64,000 bases of DNA. It comes from Streptomyces gossypii (lineage in GTDB: Bacteria; Actinomycetota; Actinomycetes; Streptomycetales; Streptomycetaceae). Position 1 is the stretch's first letter; each line of letters opens with the position of its first letter. The notes beneath the pieces were generated by a model, which was not told the origin of the DNA, did no database searches, and worked only from the letters and a program-made list of their open reading frames with translations. Positions 43,433-51,397 of this stretch are shown here, piece by piece. Both the position numbers and the translations under genes were made by a program. Where the stretch lies: positions 124,001 through 188,000 of the forward strand of contig NZ_JAJAGO010000014.1 of the NCBI RefSeq assembly GCF_025165795.1, in the 5' to 3' direction.

Positions 43433-44221
43433 ATGACGACACCCGTTCGTTCATCCGGCCTTCACCGCACCCTCGCCATCCTGACGGCCCTCGGGGCGGA
43501 CGAGGCGGCGGAGCGTGGCGGCCTGGGGGTGGTCGAGATCGCACGGCGAGTCGGCCGGGAGAAGACCCAGGTGTCCCGCGCACTCAAGGCGCTGGACCAG
43601 GCAGGTCTGGTCCAGCGCGACCCCGACACCCTCGTCTACCGCCTCGGCTGGCGGGTGTTCACCATCGCCACCAACGCCGGACACCAGCGGCTGCTCGCCG
43701 AAGCACCGCCCGTGCTGCGGCGCCTGGTCCACGTGCTCAAAGAGCGGGTGCATCTGACCGTGCTCACGGCCGACGGAGCGCTGACGGTGCTCTCCGAGAG
43801 CCCCATGCGCACGGTGCAGGCTGCCGGATGGGTGGGCAGGCTGACCCCGCTGCACACCACCTCCTCCGGACGTGCCCTGCTGCTCGACCACCAGGACGAG
43901 GAGATCCGCGACCTTTTTGCCGACACGGCCTTCGGCACCTCCGGGTCCCGCACCCCTCCGCCGCCGCGAGCACCTCGTGACCTGGCGGACTTCCTCGACC
44001 GCCTGCACGGAGACCAGGAGCGCGGATACGCCCTGGTGCGGGAGGAGTTCGAGGTCGGCCTGGTCGGCGCAGCCGCCCCGGTACGGGACTTCCGGGGCCG
44101 GGTGACCGCCGCGCTCAACGTCTCCGGCCCGCGATACCGGATGGGCCGCGAACTCGACCGGGCCGGCCGGGTGGTGTGCTCGGCCGCCCATCAGCTCTCC
44201 CGCGCCATGGCGGGCAACTGA
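43433..44221 (+). CDS. IclR family transcriptional regulator
   Basis: The 262-residue protein has an IclR winged helix (LGVVEIARRVGREKTQVSRAL, about residues 30-50) and the C-terminal effector domain with LTPLHTTSSGRALL, YALVREEFEVGLVGAAAPVRDF and VTAALNVSGP. Matching 31-base elements upstream of it and of the DUF6282 gene define its likely regulon. No ribosome site is obvious. The next gene begins about 110 bases later with a strong one. Confidence 0.88.
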   Translation: MTTPVRSSGLHRTLAILTALGADEAAERGGLGVVEIARRVGREKTQVSRALKALDQAGLVQRDPDTLVYRLGWRVFTIATNAGHQRLLAEAPPVLRRLVHVLKERVHLTVLTADGALTVLSESPMRTVQAAGWVGRLTPLHTTSSGRALLLDHQDEEIRDLFADTAFGTSGSRTPPPPRAPRDLADFLDRLHGDQERGYALVREEFEVGLVGAAAPVRDFRGRVTAALNVSGPRYRMGRELDRAGRVVCSAAHQLSRAMAGN

Positions 44222-44331
44222 TCCGGCGGGCCGTCCCGCGCAGCCCGTCCCCATCACCCCCATCCCCGTGATCCCGTCCCCCGCACCTGCTCACCCGCTT
44301 GCCCAGCCCCCGTTACCAGGAGGAAATCCCG

Positions 44332-45246
44332 GTGATCTCCCGCCCGTTCCCCTTCTTCAGCAGCGGCCTCCGTCTCGACGCCGACCTGCACCTTCCCGAC
44401 GACGGCGGAGCCGCCGCCCCGTACCCGGTAGTCATACCGGCCTCCGGGTACCAAGGGCTCAAGGTGATCCACCCCGAACGCTTCGCCCGCGCCCTGACCG
44501 CCCGTGGCTACGCCGTCATCGCCTTCGACTACCGGGGCTTCGGTCTCAGCGAGGGTGAGCGCGGCCGTCTCGTCCCCCAGGAGTGGGCCGAGGACCTGCG
44601 GGCGGCCGTGGACCGGGCCGGAGCGACCGGTGGCATCGACGCGGGCCGGATCGGGCTGCTCGGCTGGGGCATGGGCGGGGGCGTGGTGATCGCCGAAGCG
44701 GCCGAGGACCAGCGCGTACGGGCCGTCGCCGCCGTCAACTGCATCAGCGACGGCGCCCGTTCCACCCGCAACATGCACGATGAGGCCAGCTGGAACAGCC
44801 TACTGGAGCGGGTCACCGAGGACCGCGGGCGCCGCGCCGCGCTCGGCAGGTCCGAGATCGTCTCGCCCTGGGACATCGTGCGGCTGGACCGTGACGACCG
44901 CACCGACGGCTATGTCGGTGAGGAGCTGTACAAGGCACCGGGCTTCGGCTCGGGCGTCTCGCTGGAGTCCGCGGACATGCTGCTGCGCTTCTCGCCGCAG
45001 AGCATCGTCCACCGGATCGCCCCCCGCCCGCTGCTCGTGGTGCACGGCGCGGAGAACGAGTTGCACCGTCCCGAGGAAGCGCAGTGGCTGTATGAGCAGG
45101 CGGGCGAACCCAAACGGCTGCACCTCATCGAGGGAGCCGGACACACGGAGTGGATGTTCGACGAACACCCCACCTTCCGCGCCCTCGTCGAGGAGCTCGA
45201 CACCTTCTACACCGAGGCGTTCGCCACCGCCCCGGCCCACGCCTAG
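44332..45246 (+). CDS. Alpha/beta hydrolase-fold protein lacking the nucleophile Ser
   Basis: The 304-residue protein has an alpha/beta hydrolase core: VVIPASGYQGLK, AVIAFDYRGFGLSEGERG, LLVVHGAENELH (acid loop) and IEGAGHTEWMF (catalytic His). The nucleophile elbow reads LLGWGMGGG, so position 113, where GxSxG hydrolases of this type have Ser, is Gly. The active site would therefore be dead or work differently. GTG 44332 follows AGGAGGAAA. It precedes the quaternary-amine ABC genes by 18 bases and is probably co-transcribed. Confidence 0.83.
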   Translation: MISRPFPFFSSGLRLDADLHLPDDGGAAAPYPVVIPASGYQGLKVIHPERFARALTARGYAVIAFDYRGFGLSEGERGRLVPQEWAEDLRAAVDRAGATGGIDAGRIGLLGWGMGGGVVIAEAAEDQRVRAVAAVNCISDGARSTRNMHDEASWNSLLERVTEDRGRRAALGRSEIVSPWDIVRLDRDDRTDGYVGEELYKAPGFGSGVSLESADMLLRFSPQSIVHRIAPRPLLVVHGAENELHRPEEAQWLYEQAGEPKRLHLIEGAGHTEWMFDEHPTFRALVEELDTFYTEAFATAPAHA

Positions 45247-45264
45247 CGCGCGGGGCGGGCCGCC

Positions 45265-45912
45265 ATGACCTTCCCCGAATTCTTCGCGGAGAACTGGACG
45301 GACGTGCTGGACCACACCGTGGCCCACGCCGTGCTCGTGCTCCAGAGCCTCGGACTGGCCGTACTCATCGGCGTGCCGGTGTCCGTGCTCACCTACCGCA
45401 CGGGCGCACCCCGTGCCGCCGTGCTCGGGGTGGCCGGGCTGTTGCTGACCATCCCCTCCTACGCCCTGTTCGGCCTGCTCATCACCCCGCTGGGGCTCGG
45501 CAGCGCCCCCTCGGTGGTGGCGCTGACGCTGTACGCTCTGCTGCCGGTGGTCCGCAACACCATCGTCGGGCTCCGGGAGCTGGATCCAGCCGTGATCGAA
45601 TCCGCCCACGCCATGGGCATGGGCCGGATGCGGGTCCTGGTCACCATCGAACTCCCGCTGGCCTGGCCGGTGCTGCTGACCGGCCTGCGCGTCGCGACAC
45701 AGCTGCTGCTCGGTATCGCCGCCATCGCCGCCGCCGTGAACGGACCCGGCCTCGGCAACCTCATCCTCGACGGACTGGCCACCGCGGGTACTCCGTTCGC
45801 CGTCTATCTGACCATCGAGGGCGTCGCCGGCATCGTGCTGCTCGCCGTGCTCTTCGACGCCCTCTACGCCATCGTGAACCGCTTCACCACACCAGGGAGG
45901 CTCGGTGCCTGA
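45265..45912 (+). CDS. Quaternary-amine ABC transporter permease 1
   Basis: The 215-residue permease has five hydrophobic segments and the OpuB/OpuC-type loop TLYALLPVVRNTIVGLRELDPAVIESAHAMGMGRMRVLVTIELPLAWPV in which the EAA-like motif is ESAHAMGM. This subfamily imports glycine betaine, choline, carnitine or related osmolytes. The ATPase gene GTG overlaps its 3' end by 8 bases. Length is standard for OpuCB/OpuCD proteins. Confidence 0.9.
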   Translation: MTFPEFFAENWTDVLDHTVAHAVLVLQSLGLAVLIGVPVSVLTYRTGAPRAAVLGVAGLLLTIPSYALFGLLITPLGLGSAPSVVALTLYALLPVVRNTIVGLRELDPAVIESAHAMGMGRMRVLVTIELPLAWPVLLTGLRVATQLLLGIAAIAAAVNGPGLGNLILDGLATAGTPFAVYLTIEGVAGIVLLAVLFDALYAIVNRFTTPGRLGA

Positions 45913-47089
45913 CGTGACACGAGGGACACCCGAAGGCGGTGCCGCCGACCGGACCATGATCCGTCTGGACGCCCTTACCAAGCGCTACCCCGGCCAGTCC
46001 GAAGCCGCCGTCGACGCACTGACCCTGGACATACCCGCCGGGCACATCGTCACGTTCGTAGGGCCCTCGGGCTGTGGCAAGACCACCACCATGAAGCTGA
46101 TCAACCGCCTCATCGAACCGACTTCCGGCCGGGTCCACCTCGACGGACGGGACGTCACCGAAGTCCCGGCACCCCAACTGCGCCGCCGCATCGGCTACAC
46201 GATCCAGCAGGGCGGCCTCTTCCCGCACCGCACCGTCGCGGACAACATCGCCACTGTGCCCAGACTGCTGGGCTGGGACCGGCGCCGTGTCGGCGAACGG
46301 GTCGACGAACTGCTCCATCTCGTCGGCCTCGACCCGAAGACGTACCGCCGCCGCTACCCCAAGCAGCTCTCCGGCGGGCAGCAGCAAAGAGTCGGTGTGG
46401 CCCGTGCGTTGGGCGGCGACCCGCAGGTCATGCTGATGGACGAGCCGTTCGGCGCCATCGACCCGCTGAACCGGGAGGCGCTACAGAACGAATTCCTACG
46501 GATCCAGGCCGCGGTGCGCAAGACCATCGTGTTCGTCACGCACGACATGGACGAGGCGATCAAGATGGGCGACCGCATCGCCATCTTCGGCGACAACGGC
46601 AGGGTGCTCCAGTACGACACCCCCGAGCGCATCCTGGCCGACCCCGCAGAGGGGTTCGTCACCGAGTTCATCGGGTCCGGTGCCTCGGTGCGACGGCTGT
46701 CGCTCACGCGCCTGGAGAGCGTCGTCCTGCCCGACTGGCCCACCGTGGAGGAGACTTCAGACGGCGAGACTCTGCGCGCGGCAGCCCGCGGCAGCGACCG
46801 TGACTATCTGCTGGTGCTGGGCGACGGACGACGCCCGGTCGGCTGGCTCCCGGTCACCGGAGAGGACCGGAGGCCCGGCGAGCGGCTGCCGCTGCTCTCC
46901 CCGCTGGGTCCGCGGGACAGCCTGTTCGACGCGCTGGACCACATGCTCACCGTCAACGCTTCGGCGGCCGCGGTGGTCGACGGCGACGGGCGCTACCGGG
47001 GGGTGGTGGAGATGGACACCCTTCGTGAGCTGATCAACACCCGTGCGGCCGGGGCGCCTTCCAGCTCCGATCACCTGCAGGAGGCGTAG
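45905..47089 (+). CDS. Quaternary-amine ABC transporter ATPase with CBS domain
   Basis: The 394-residue ATPase has Walker A GPSGCGKTTTMKLI, Q-loop TIQQGGLFPH, signature LSGGQQQRVGVARAL, Walker B VMLMDEPFGAID and switch His in FVTHDMDEAIK, as in ProV/OpuCA. A C-terminal region (about 300-385) with FDALDHMLTVNASAAAVVDGDGRYRGVVEMDTL is a CBS-type domain, which in OpuA senses ionic strength. GTG 45905 follows GGGAGG; ATG 45957 is an unlikely alternative. Confidence 0.92.
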   Translation: MPDVTRGTPEGGAADRTMIRLDALTKRYPGQSEAAVDALTLDIPAGHIVTFVGPSGCGKTTTMKLINRLIEPTSGRVHLDGRDVTEVPAPQLRRRIGYTIQQGGLFPHRTVADNIATVPRLLGWDRRRVGERVDELLHLVGLDPKTYRRRYPKQLSGGQQQRVGVARALGGDPQVMLMDEPFGAIDPLNREALQNEFLRIQAAVRKTIVFVTHDMDEAIKMGDRIAIFGDNGRVLQYDTPERILADPAEGFVTEFIGSGASVRRLSLTRLESVVLPDWPTVEETSDGETLRAAARGSDRDYLLVLGDGRRPVGWLPVTGEDRRPGERLPLLSPLGPRDSLFDALDHMLTVNASAAAVVDGDGRYRGVVEMDTLRELINTRAAGAPSSSDHLQEA

Positions 47090-47094
47090 GCCCC

Positions 47095-47829
47095 ATGCCC
47101 ACGCGCCTCCTGCTCCGCTATGCCCTCACCCCCCTCTGCCTCGGCCTCGTCCTCCTCGTCCTGGCCCTCTATGTCTCCTCCCAGCCCCGGGACCTCATCG
47201 AAGAGCGCAGCCTCAACTCGGAGTACCTGATAAGCCGTACGGTCAAGCACCTCGAACTCACCGGGGTGGTCACCGCTTTCATCCTCGCGGTCGCGATCCC
47301 CCTCGGTGTGCTGCTCACGCGGCGCTGGGCCCGGCACGTCTCGGGGCCCGTTCTCGCGCTGGCGAGCATCGGGCAGGCGATCCCCTCGCTGGGGCTGATC
47401 GTGCTGCTGACGGTCGCCTTCGTCAGCCTCGGCGTCAACCAGATCGCGGTCATCGCCTTCGTGCTCTACGGGATCCTGCCGGTGCTCCGCAACACCATCG
47501 CGGGGCTGCGGCAGGTGGACCGTTCCGTCGTCGAGTCGGCACTCGGCATGGGAATGACGCCCCGCGCAGTGCTCTGGCGCATCGAACTGCCGCTGGCCGT
47601 CCCGGTCATGCTCGCCGGGGTCCGTACGGCCCTGGTGATCACCGTCGGCACGGTCGCCCTCGGCACCTTCATCGGCGCGGGCGGCCTCGGCGACGTCATC
47701 TCCAACGGGATCAGCTCCAGCCGCAATCTGGTGCTGGTGACCGGCAGCGTCCTGGTCGCGGTGCTGGCCCTGCTCATCGACTGGCTGGCCGGTATCGCCG
47801 AGGACTTCCTGCGCCCGCGCGGCTTGTGA
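47095..47829 (+). CDS. Quaternary-amine ABC transporter permease 2
   Basis: The 244-residue permease pairs with the first; segments and the loop VLYGILPVLRNTIAGLRQVDRSVVESALGMGMTPRAVLWRIELPLAVPV mirror it closely, so the two probably arose by duplication and form a heterodimer. The start is 6 bases after the ATPase stop with AGGAGG upstream. Confidence 0.9.
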   Translation: MPTRLLLRYALTPLCLGLVLLVLALYVSSQPRDLIEERSLNSEYLISRTVKHLELTGVVTAFILAVAIPLGVLLTRRWARHVSGPVLALASIGQAIPSLGLIVLLTVAFVSLGVNQIAVIAFVLYGILPVLRNTIAGLRQVDRSVVESALGMGMTPRAVLWRIELPLAVPVMLAGVRTALVITVGTVALGTFIGAGGLGDVISNGISSSRNLVLVTGSVLVAVLALLIDWLAGIAEDFLRPRGL

Positions 47830-47872
47830 CCGGCGAGCAGCACCCCGCAACCACATGCAGAGAGGAAGCCGG

Positions 47873-48907
47873 ATGGACGCGCGAAGGCTGACCAGGACGG
47901 GCGGGCCCGGCGGGCCGGGTAGTGCGACGCGGGCCCGGCGGCGGCTCTGCGTACTGCTCGCCCTGGCCGTGCTCGCGGTCGCGGGCTGCTCCGGCGCCGC
48001 AGGGGAGAGCGGTTCGGTCGGTGAGCGGGACCTGCGCGGCGGGTCGCTGGCCGAGGAGTTCGACCTCAAGGGCGCCCAGTTCACCGTCGGCTCCAAGGAG
48101 TTCACCGAGCAGCAGATACTCGGGAAGATCATGCTCTACGCGCTGCGGGCGGCGGGCGCCCGTACCGGCGACCAGACCGGTCTGAACGGCTCCACGATCG
48201 TCCGGAGCGCGCTGGAGAGCGGCGACGTGGACATGTACTGGGAGTACTCCGGCACCGGTTGGACACAGTTCCTCGGCCACGACACCCCGGTGCAGGGCAC
48301 CCAGAAGCAGTTCCGGGCCACCGCGCGCGAGGACGCACGCCGTAACGGCATCGAGTGGCTCGGACCGGCCCGCTTCGGCAACCAGTACGCGATCGCCCGC
48401 AGCGGTGACGCCACCGGAGCCCTGGGCGAGGTCGAACGGCTCAGCGACCTCAAGGACTTCGGCGACGATCACCCCGGCGGGCTGACGCTGTGCGGCGCCG
48501 CGGAGTTCCTCGACCGGGAGATCCGCGCCATCCAGAAGACCTACGAGGTGACCTTTCCCGCCCCGCAGGTCTACCAGAACGCCCTGGCCCTGAACTACGT
48601 CAACGTGGCCAAGGGCAGCCCCTGCCAGTTCGCCGAGGTGTTCACCACCGACGCCCGCCTGGAGTCCCTGAACCTGAAGGTGTTGGAGGACGACCGGGGC
48701 CACTTCACCACCGAACTGGCGGCGCTCACCGTACGGAAGGACACCCTCGGGAAGTACCCGGAACTCGCCGGCCTGGCCGAGCGCATCGGGCAGAAACTGA
48801 CCAAGGCCACCGTGATCGACCTCAACGCGATGGTCGACCTGGACGGCCGGACCGCCGATGACGCCGCACTGTACTTCCTCCGCACCCACGGCTTCATCGG
48901 CGAGTGA
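47873..48907 (+). CDS. Quaternary-amine-binding lipoprotein (OpuAC/OpuCC type)
   Basis: The 344-residue protein has a lipoprotein signal ending LAVAGC (Cys 39) and the ligand domain of the OpuAC family: FTVGSKEFTEQQILGKIMLYAL, GSTIVRSALESGDVDMYWEYSGTGW (aromatic residues expected to cage the trimethylammonium group) and NALALNYVNVAKGSPC. ATG 47873 follows AGAGGAAG. It completes the transporter operon, and a 19-base-arm terminator follows. Confidence 0.92.
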   Translation: MDARRLTRTGGPGGPGSATRARRRLCVLLALAVLAVAGCSGAAGESGSVGERDLRGGSLAEEFDLKGAQFTVGSKEFTEQQILGKIMLYALRAAGARTGDQTGLNGSTIVRSALESGDVDMYWEYSGTGWTQFLGHDTPVQGTQKQFRATAREDARRNGIEWLGPARFGNQYAIARSGDATGALGEVERLSDLKDFGDDHPGGLTLCGAAEFLDREIRAIQKTYEVTFPAPQVYQNALALNYVNVAKGSPCQFAEVFTTDARLESLNLKVLEDDRGHFTTELAALTVRKDTLGKYPELAGLAERIGQKLTKATVIDLNAMVDLDGRTADDAALYFLRTHGFIGE

Positions 48908-48909
48908 CC

Positions 48910-48950
48910 CTAGTGCTTCGTCAGGCAAACCTTGCCTGACGAAGCACTAG
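48910..48950. terminator. Strong bidirectional terminator hairpin
   Basis: CTAGTGCTTCGTCAGGCAA and its exact complement TTGCCTGACGAAGCACTAG pair around an ACC loop. It sits between the transporter operon and the convergent reductase-like gene and overlaps the latter's stop codon by 4 bases. Confidence 0.85.
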
Positions 48951-49600
48951 CTGCCGCCTGTCGCCCAGGCCAGCGGCGGGGCGATGGCCTGCGCGTCCGC
49001 GCCGCCGAACCAGAGGCCGATCAGGAAGGCGGCGGTCGCCTCCAGCAGTCCGGCGCGCTCCAGGGCGCCGCCGTCGACCGGCGTGCAGCCCAGATCGGTG
49101 ACCAGGGAGCGCACCGTCGCCAGCGCGCCCGGGTCGTCACCGCACAGCGGCACGGCCAGCGGTCTGCCGTCGAAAACGGGCGGCGTCATCCGCCACACGT
49201 CCTCGTGGCAGGCGTTGAAGGCCTTGACCACCCGCGCGCCGGACGTCTCCGCGACCCGCTCGGCCATCGACGGGCCTCCCTCGGTGAAGAGGGTCAGCCG
49301 CTCCTGCACGATCGGGTTCGTGCAGTCGATGAGCGTCCGTCCGCGCAGCGAACCCGCTTCCGCGCCCGCCTCCCGCAGTACCTCGGCCACCCCCTCTGCC
49401 CGTACGGCGAGCAGCACCGCCTCCCCGAACTCCGCGGCCTCCCGCCAGGTGCCGGACCGGGCGGGAGACCCGAGCCGGGCCGCCAGCGCGGCGGCCCGCT
49501 CCGGCGAACGGCCGCTGACCAGCACCTCATGGCCCTCGCGGACCCACTGCGTGCCCAGTGCGTCCGCCATGTTGCCCGCCCCCAGAATGCCGATGCGCAT
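48947..49600 (-). CDS. NADPH-dependent F420 reductase-like protein
   Basis: The 217-residue protein starts MRIGILGAGNMADALGTQWV, a Rossmann NADP motif, and continues VLVSGRSPERAAALAARLGS and TLIDCTNPI, KAFNACH and PLCGDDPGA, the pattern of the F420H2:NADP oxidoreductase/NADP oxidoreductase family. True F420 specificity is not provable by eye. ATG 49600 follows GAGAGGAG. Monocistronic and convergent with the transporter operon. Confidence 0.85.
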   Translation of the reverse strand: MRIGILGAGNMADALGTQWVREGHEVLVSGRSPERAAALAARLGSPARSGTWREAAEFGEAVLLAVRAEGVAEVLREAGAEAGSLRGRTLIDCTNPIVQERLTLFTEGGPSMAERVAETSGARVVKAFNACHEDVWRMTPPVFDGRPLAVPLCGDDPGALATVRSLVTDLGCTPVDGGALERAGLLEATAAFLIGLWFGGADAQAIAPPLAWATGGS

Positions 49601-49755
49601 CCTGACTCCTCTCATTCCTGTGCCCGGATCGTCGTTCGGAACGACCCTATGAAGTCCGACAGGAACCGATCGGTGCGTAACGGCGGAATGCCGGTCGCGG
49701 TGGATACTTGCGCTACGGAAGCTTGTCCGGCAGTGAAGCGCGGTGAGGAGCACGG

Positions 49756-50457
49756 ATGACCGGTGGGGGACGGGACCACGACCCCGACGCGCACGCCAGA
49801 CGTCTGGCGGCGCAGTCGGCCGACGCGGACGACGTGCCGACGCGCTGGTTCGAGCGCCTGTACGCCGCCGCGTCGGCCGGCGAGGCCGTGGTCCCCTGGC
49901 ACGGCGGCGCGCAGCACCGGCTGCTGGTGGAGTGGGCGGAGGTGCGCGGGCTGCGCGGTGAGGAGCGGTCGGCCGTGGTGGTCGGCGCCGGGCTGGGCGA
50001 TGACGCCGAGTATGTCGCCCGGCTCGGATTCGTCACCACCGCCTTCGACGTCGCACCCTCCGCCGTACGGGAGGCGCGCCGGCGGTCCCCGGACTCGCCC
50101 GTCCGCTACACCACCGCCGACCTGCTGGAGCTGCCCGGCTCCTGGCGTCACGCCTTCTCGCTGGTGGTCGAGAGCATGACGGTGCAGTCCCTGCCGCCCG
50201 GCTACCGGCGGCAGGCGGTCGCCGGGGTCCGCTCGCTGCTCGCCCCGGGCGGCACGCTGCTGGTCATCGCCAACGCCCGCGAGGCGGCCGCCGGCCCGGA
50301 GGAGGGCCCGCCATGGCCGCTCACCCGCGCCGAGGTCGACGCGTTCGCCGACGACGGGGTGCGGGCGGTGCGGGTGGAGGACATCCGCGGCCGGGGACGG
50401 CCCGAAGGGCGCCACTGGCGCGCCGAGTTCACCCGCGAACACGGCGCGGGGGAGTGA
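49756..50457 (+). CDS. Class I SAM-dependent methyltransferase
   Basis: The 233-residue protein has the SAM-binding motif I as AVVVGAGLGDDAEYVARLG followed by the acidic strand end TTAFDVAPSAV, motif II region YTTADLLELP and the post-motif LLAPGGTLLVIANAR. A long N-terminal helix WFERLYAAASAGEAVVPW precedes it. The substrate is unknown. ATG 49756 follows GAGGAG. The HxlR gene starts inside its stop codon. Confidence 0.85.
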   Translation: MTGGGRDHDPDAHARRLAAQSADADDVPTRWFERLYAAASAGEAVVPWHGGAQHRLLVEWAEVRGLRGEERSAVVVGAGLGDDAEYVARLGFVTTAFDVAPSAVREARRRSPDSPVRYTTADLLELPGSWRHAFSLVVESMTVQSLPPGYRRQAVAGVRSLLAPGGTLLVIANAREAAAGPEEGPPWPLTRAEVDAFADDGVRAVRVEDIRGRGRPEGRHWRAEFTREHGAGE

Positions 50458-50843
50458 CCGGGGCCGTGGACGACGTCTTCCTCGCCGACTGCCGTGCCCG
50501 CATGAGCTTCGACCTGCTGGCGAACACCTGGAACGCGGTGGTCCTGTGGGCCCTGCGGCACGAGGCCTGCCGACCGGGTGAACTGCGGGAGCGGATCGGC
50601 GGGATCAGCACCAAGGTGCTGACGGAAACCCTCCGGCGGCTGGAGTACAACGGGCTCGTGGAACGCCGCTCCTACCGCGAGGTGCCCCCACGGGTCGAGT
50701 ACGCGCTGACCGAACTGGGAGCCACGCTGCTCGACCCGATCGAGGCATTCGGCGAATGGGCCTTCCGGCACGGGGACGCGGTACTGGCCGCGCAGGAGCG
50801 CGCCGGGGCAGGAACGGCCGCCGCTTCCCAGGACAGCCCTTAG
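50454..50843 (+). CDS. HxlR family regulator
   Basis: The 129-residue protein is a typical HxlR winged helix: DCRARMSFDLLANTWNAVVLWAL with the conserved N-terminal Cys that senses thiol-reactive compounds in the family, RPGELRERIGGISTKVLTETLRRLEYNGLVER and the wing VPPRVEYALTELG. GTG 50454 overlaps the methyltransferase stop (GTGA). Its stop interlocks with that of the DinB gene on the other strand. Confidence 0.88.
   Translation: MTGAVDDVFLADCRARMSFDLLANTWNAVVLWALRHEACRPGELRERIGGISTKVLTETLRRLEYNGLVERRSYREVPPRVEYALTELGATLLDPIEAFGEWAFRHGDAVLAAQERAGAGTAAASQDSP
50829..50842. repeat. Partial copy 3 of the dispersed element
   Basis: AGGACAGCCCTTA matches the right half of the elements at 17809 and 40256. 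Here it encodes the C-terminus of the HxlR protein and supplies the stop codons of both converging genes. Confidence 0.45.
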
Positions 50844-51346
50844 CGGCCGGTAGAGCCGTCCAGCTGCTCGCGCAGGATGTCCGCGTGGCCCGCGTGCCGC
50901 GCCGTCTCCTCGATCATGTGCACGAGAGTCCACCGCATGGACGGCGCCGCGGTCTCGCGCAGCGACCGTACGCCCGGCCGCCCCGGATCCGTACAGCGGG
51001 CGACGGCCTCCTGGGAGCGCCGGACCGCCGCGCGGTAGCGGTCCAGCACCTCCGCGACGGTCTCCTCCCCGAGGGGCGGCGCCTCGTCTTCCAGGGGTGC
51101 GTCGCCGACACCCTCGTACGCCCACACGAACCAGTTGTGCTCCACCGCTGTCAGGTGGGTGACCAGCCACAGCAGGCTCGTCCCGGACGCTACCCCCGGC
51201 GTCCGGGCCGCTTCCTCGCCCACACCGGAGAGTTTGGCGGCCACCGCGTCCCGCAGGTAGTCGAGGAAGGCGCAAAGTGTGGGGATCTCGTCGGAGTTGA
51301 GCCCGGGAGGCCGTATGTCGCCCCGCGTCGCGTCGGTATCGGTCAT
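50840..51346 (-). CDS. DinB family protein (DUF664 type)
   Basis: The 168-residue four-helix-bundle protein has LVTHLTAVEHNWFVWAYEG and MRWTLVHMIEETARHAGHADILREQLDG, with three His residues placed as in the DinB/YfiT metal site. This superfamily includes mycothiol-dependent thiol transferases, which fits an actinomycete, but function here is not determined. It converges on the HxlR gene with the two stops sharing TTAG. Confidence 0.87.
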   Translation of the reverse strand: MTDTDATRGDIRPPGLNSDEIPTLCAFLDYLRDAVAAKLSGVGEEAARTPGVASGTSLLWLVTHLTAVEHNWFVWAYEGVGDAPLEDEAPPLGEETVAEVLDRYRAAVRRSQEAVARCTDPGRPGVRSLRETAAPSMRWTLVHMIEETARHAGHADILREQLDGSTGR

Positions 51347-51397
51347 GCCCCGACGGTACGCGCCCGCAGAGTCTGCCGGGTGGCCTCCGACCGGCTC

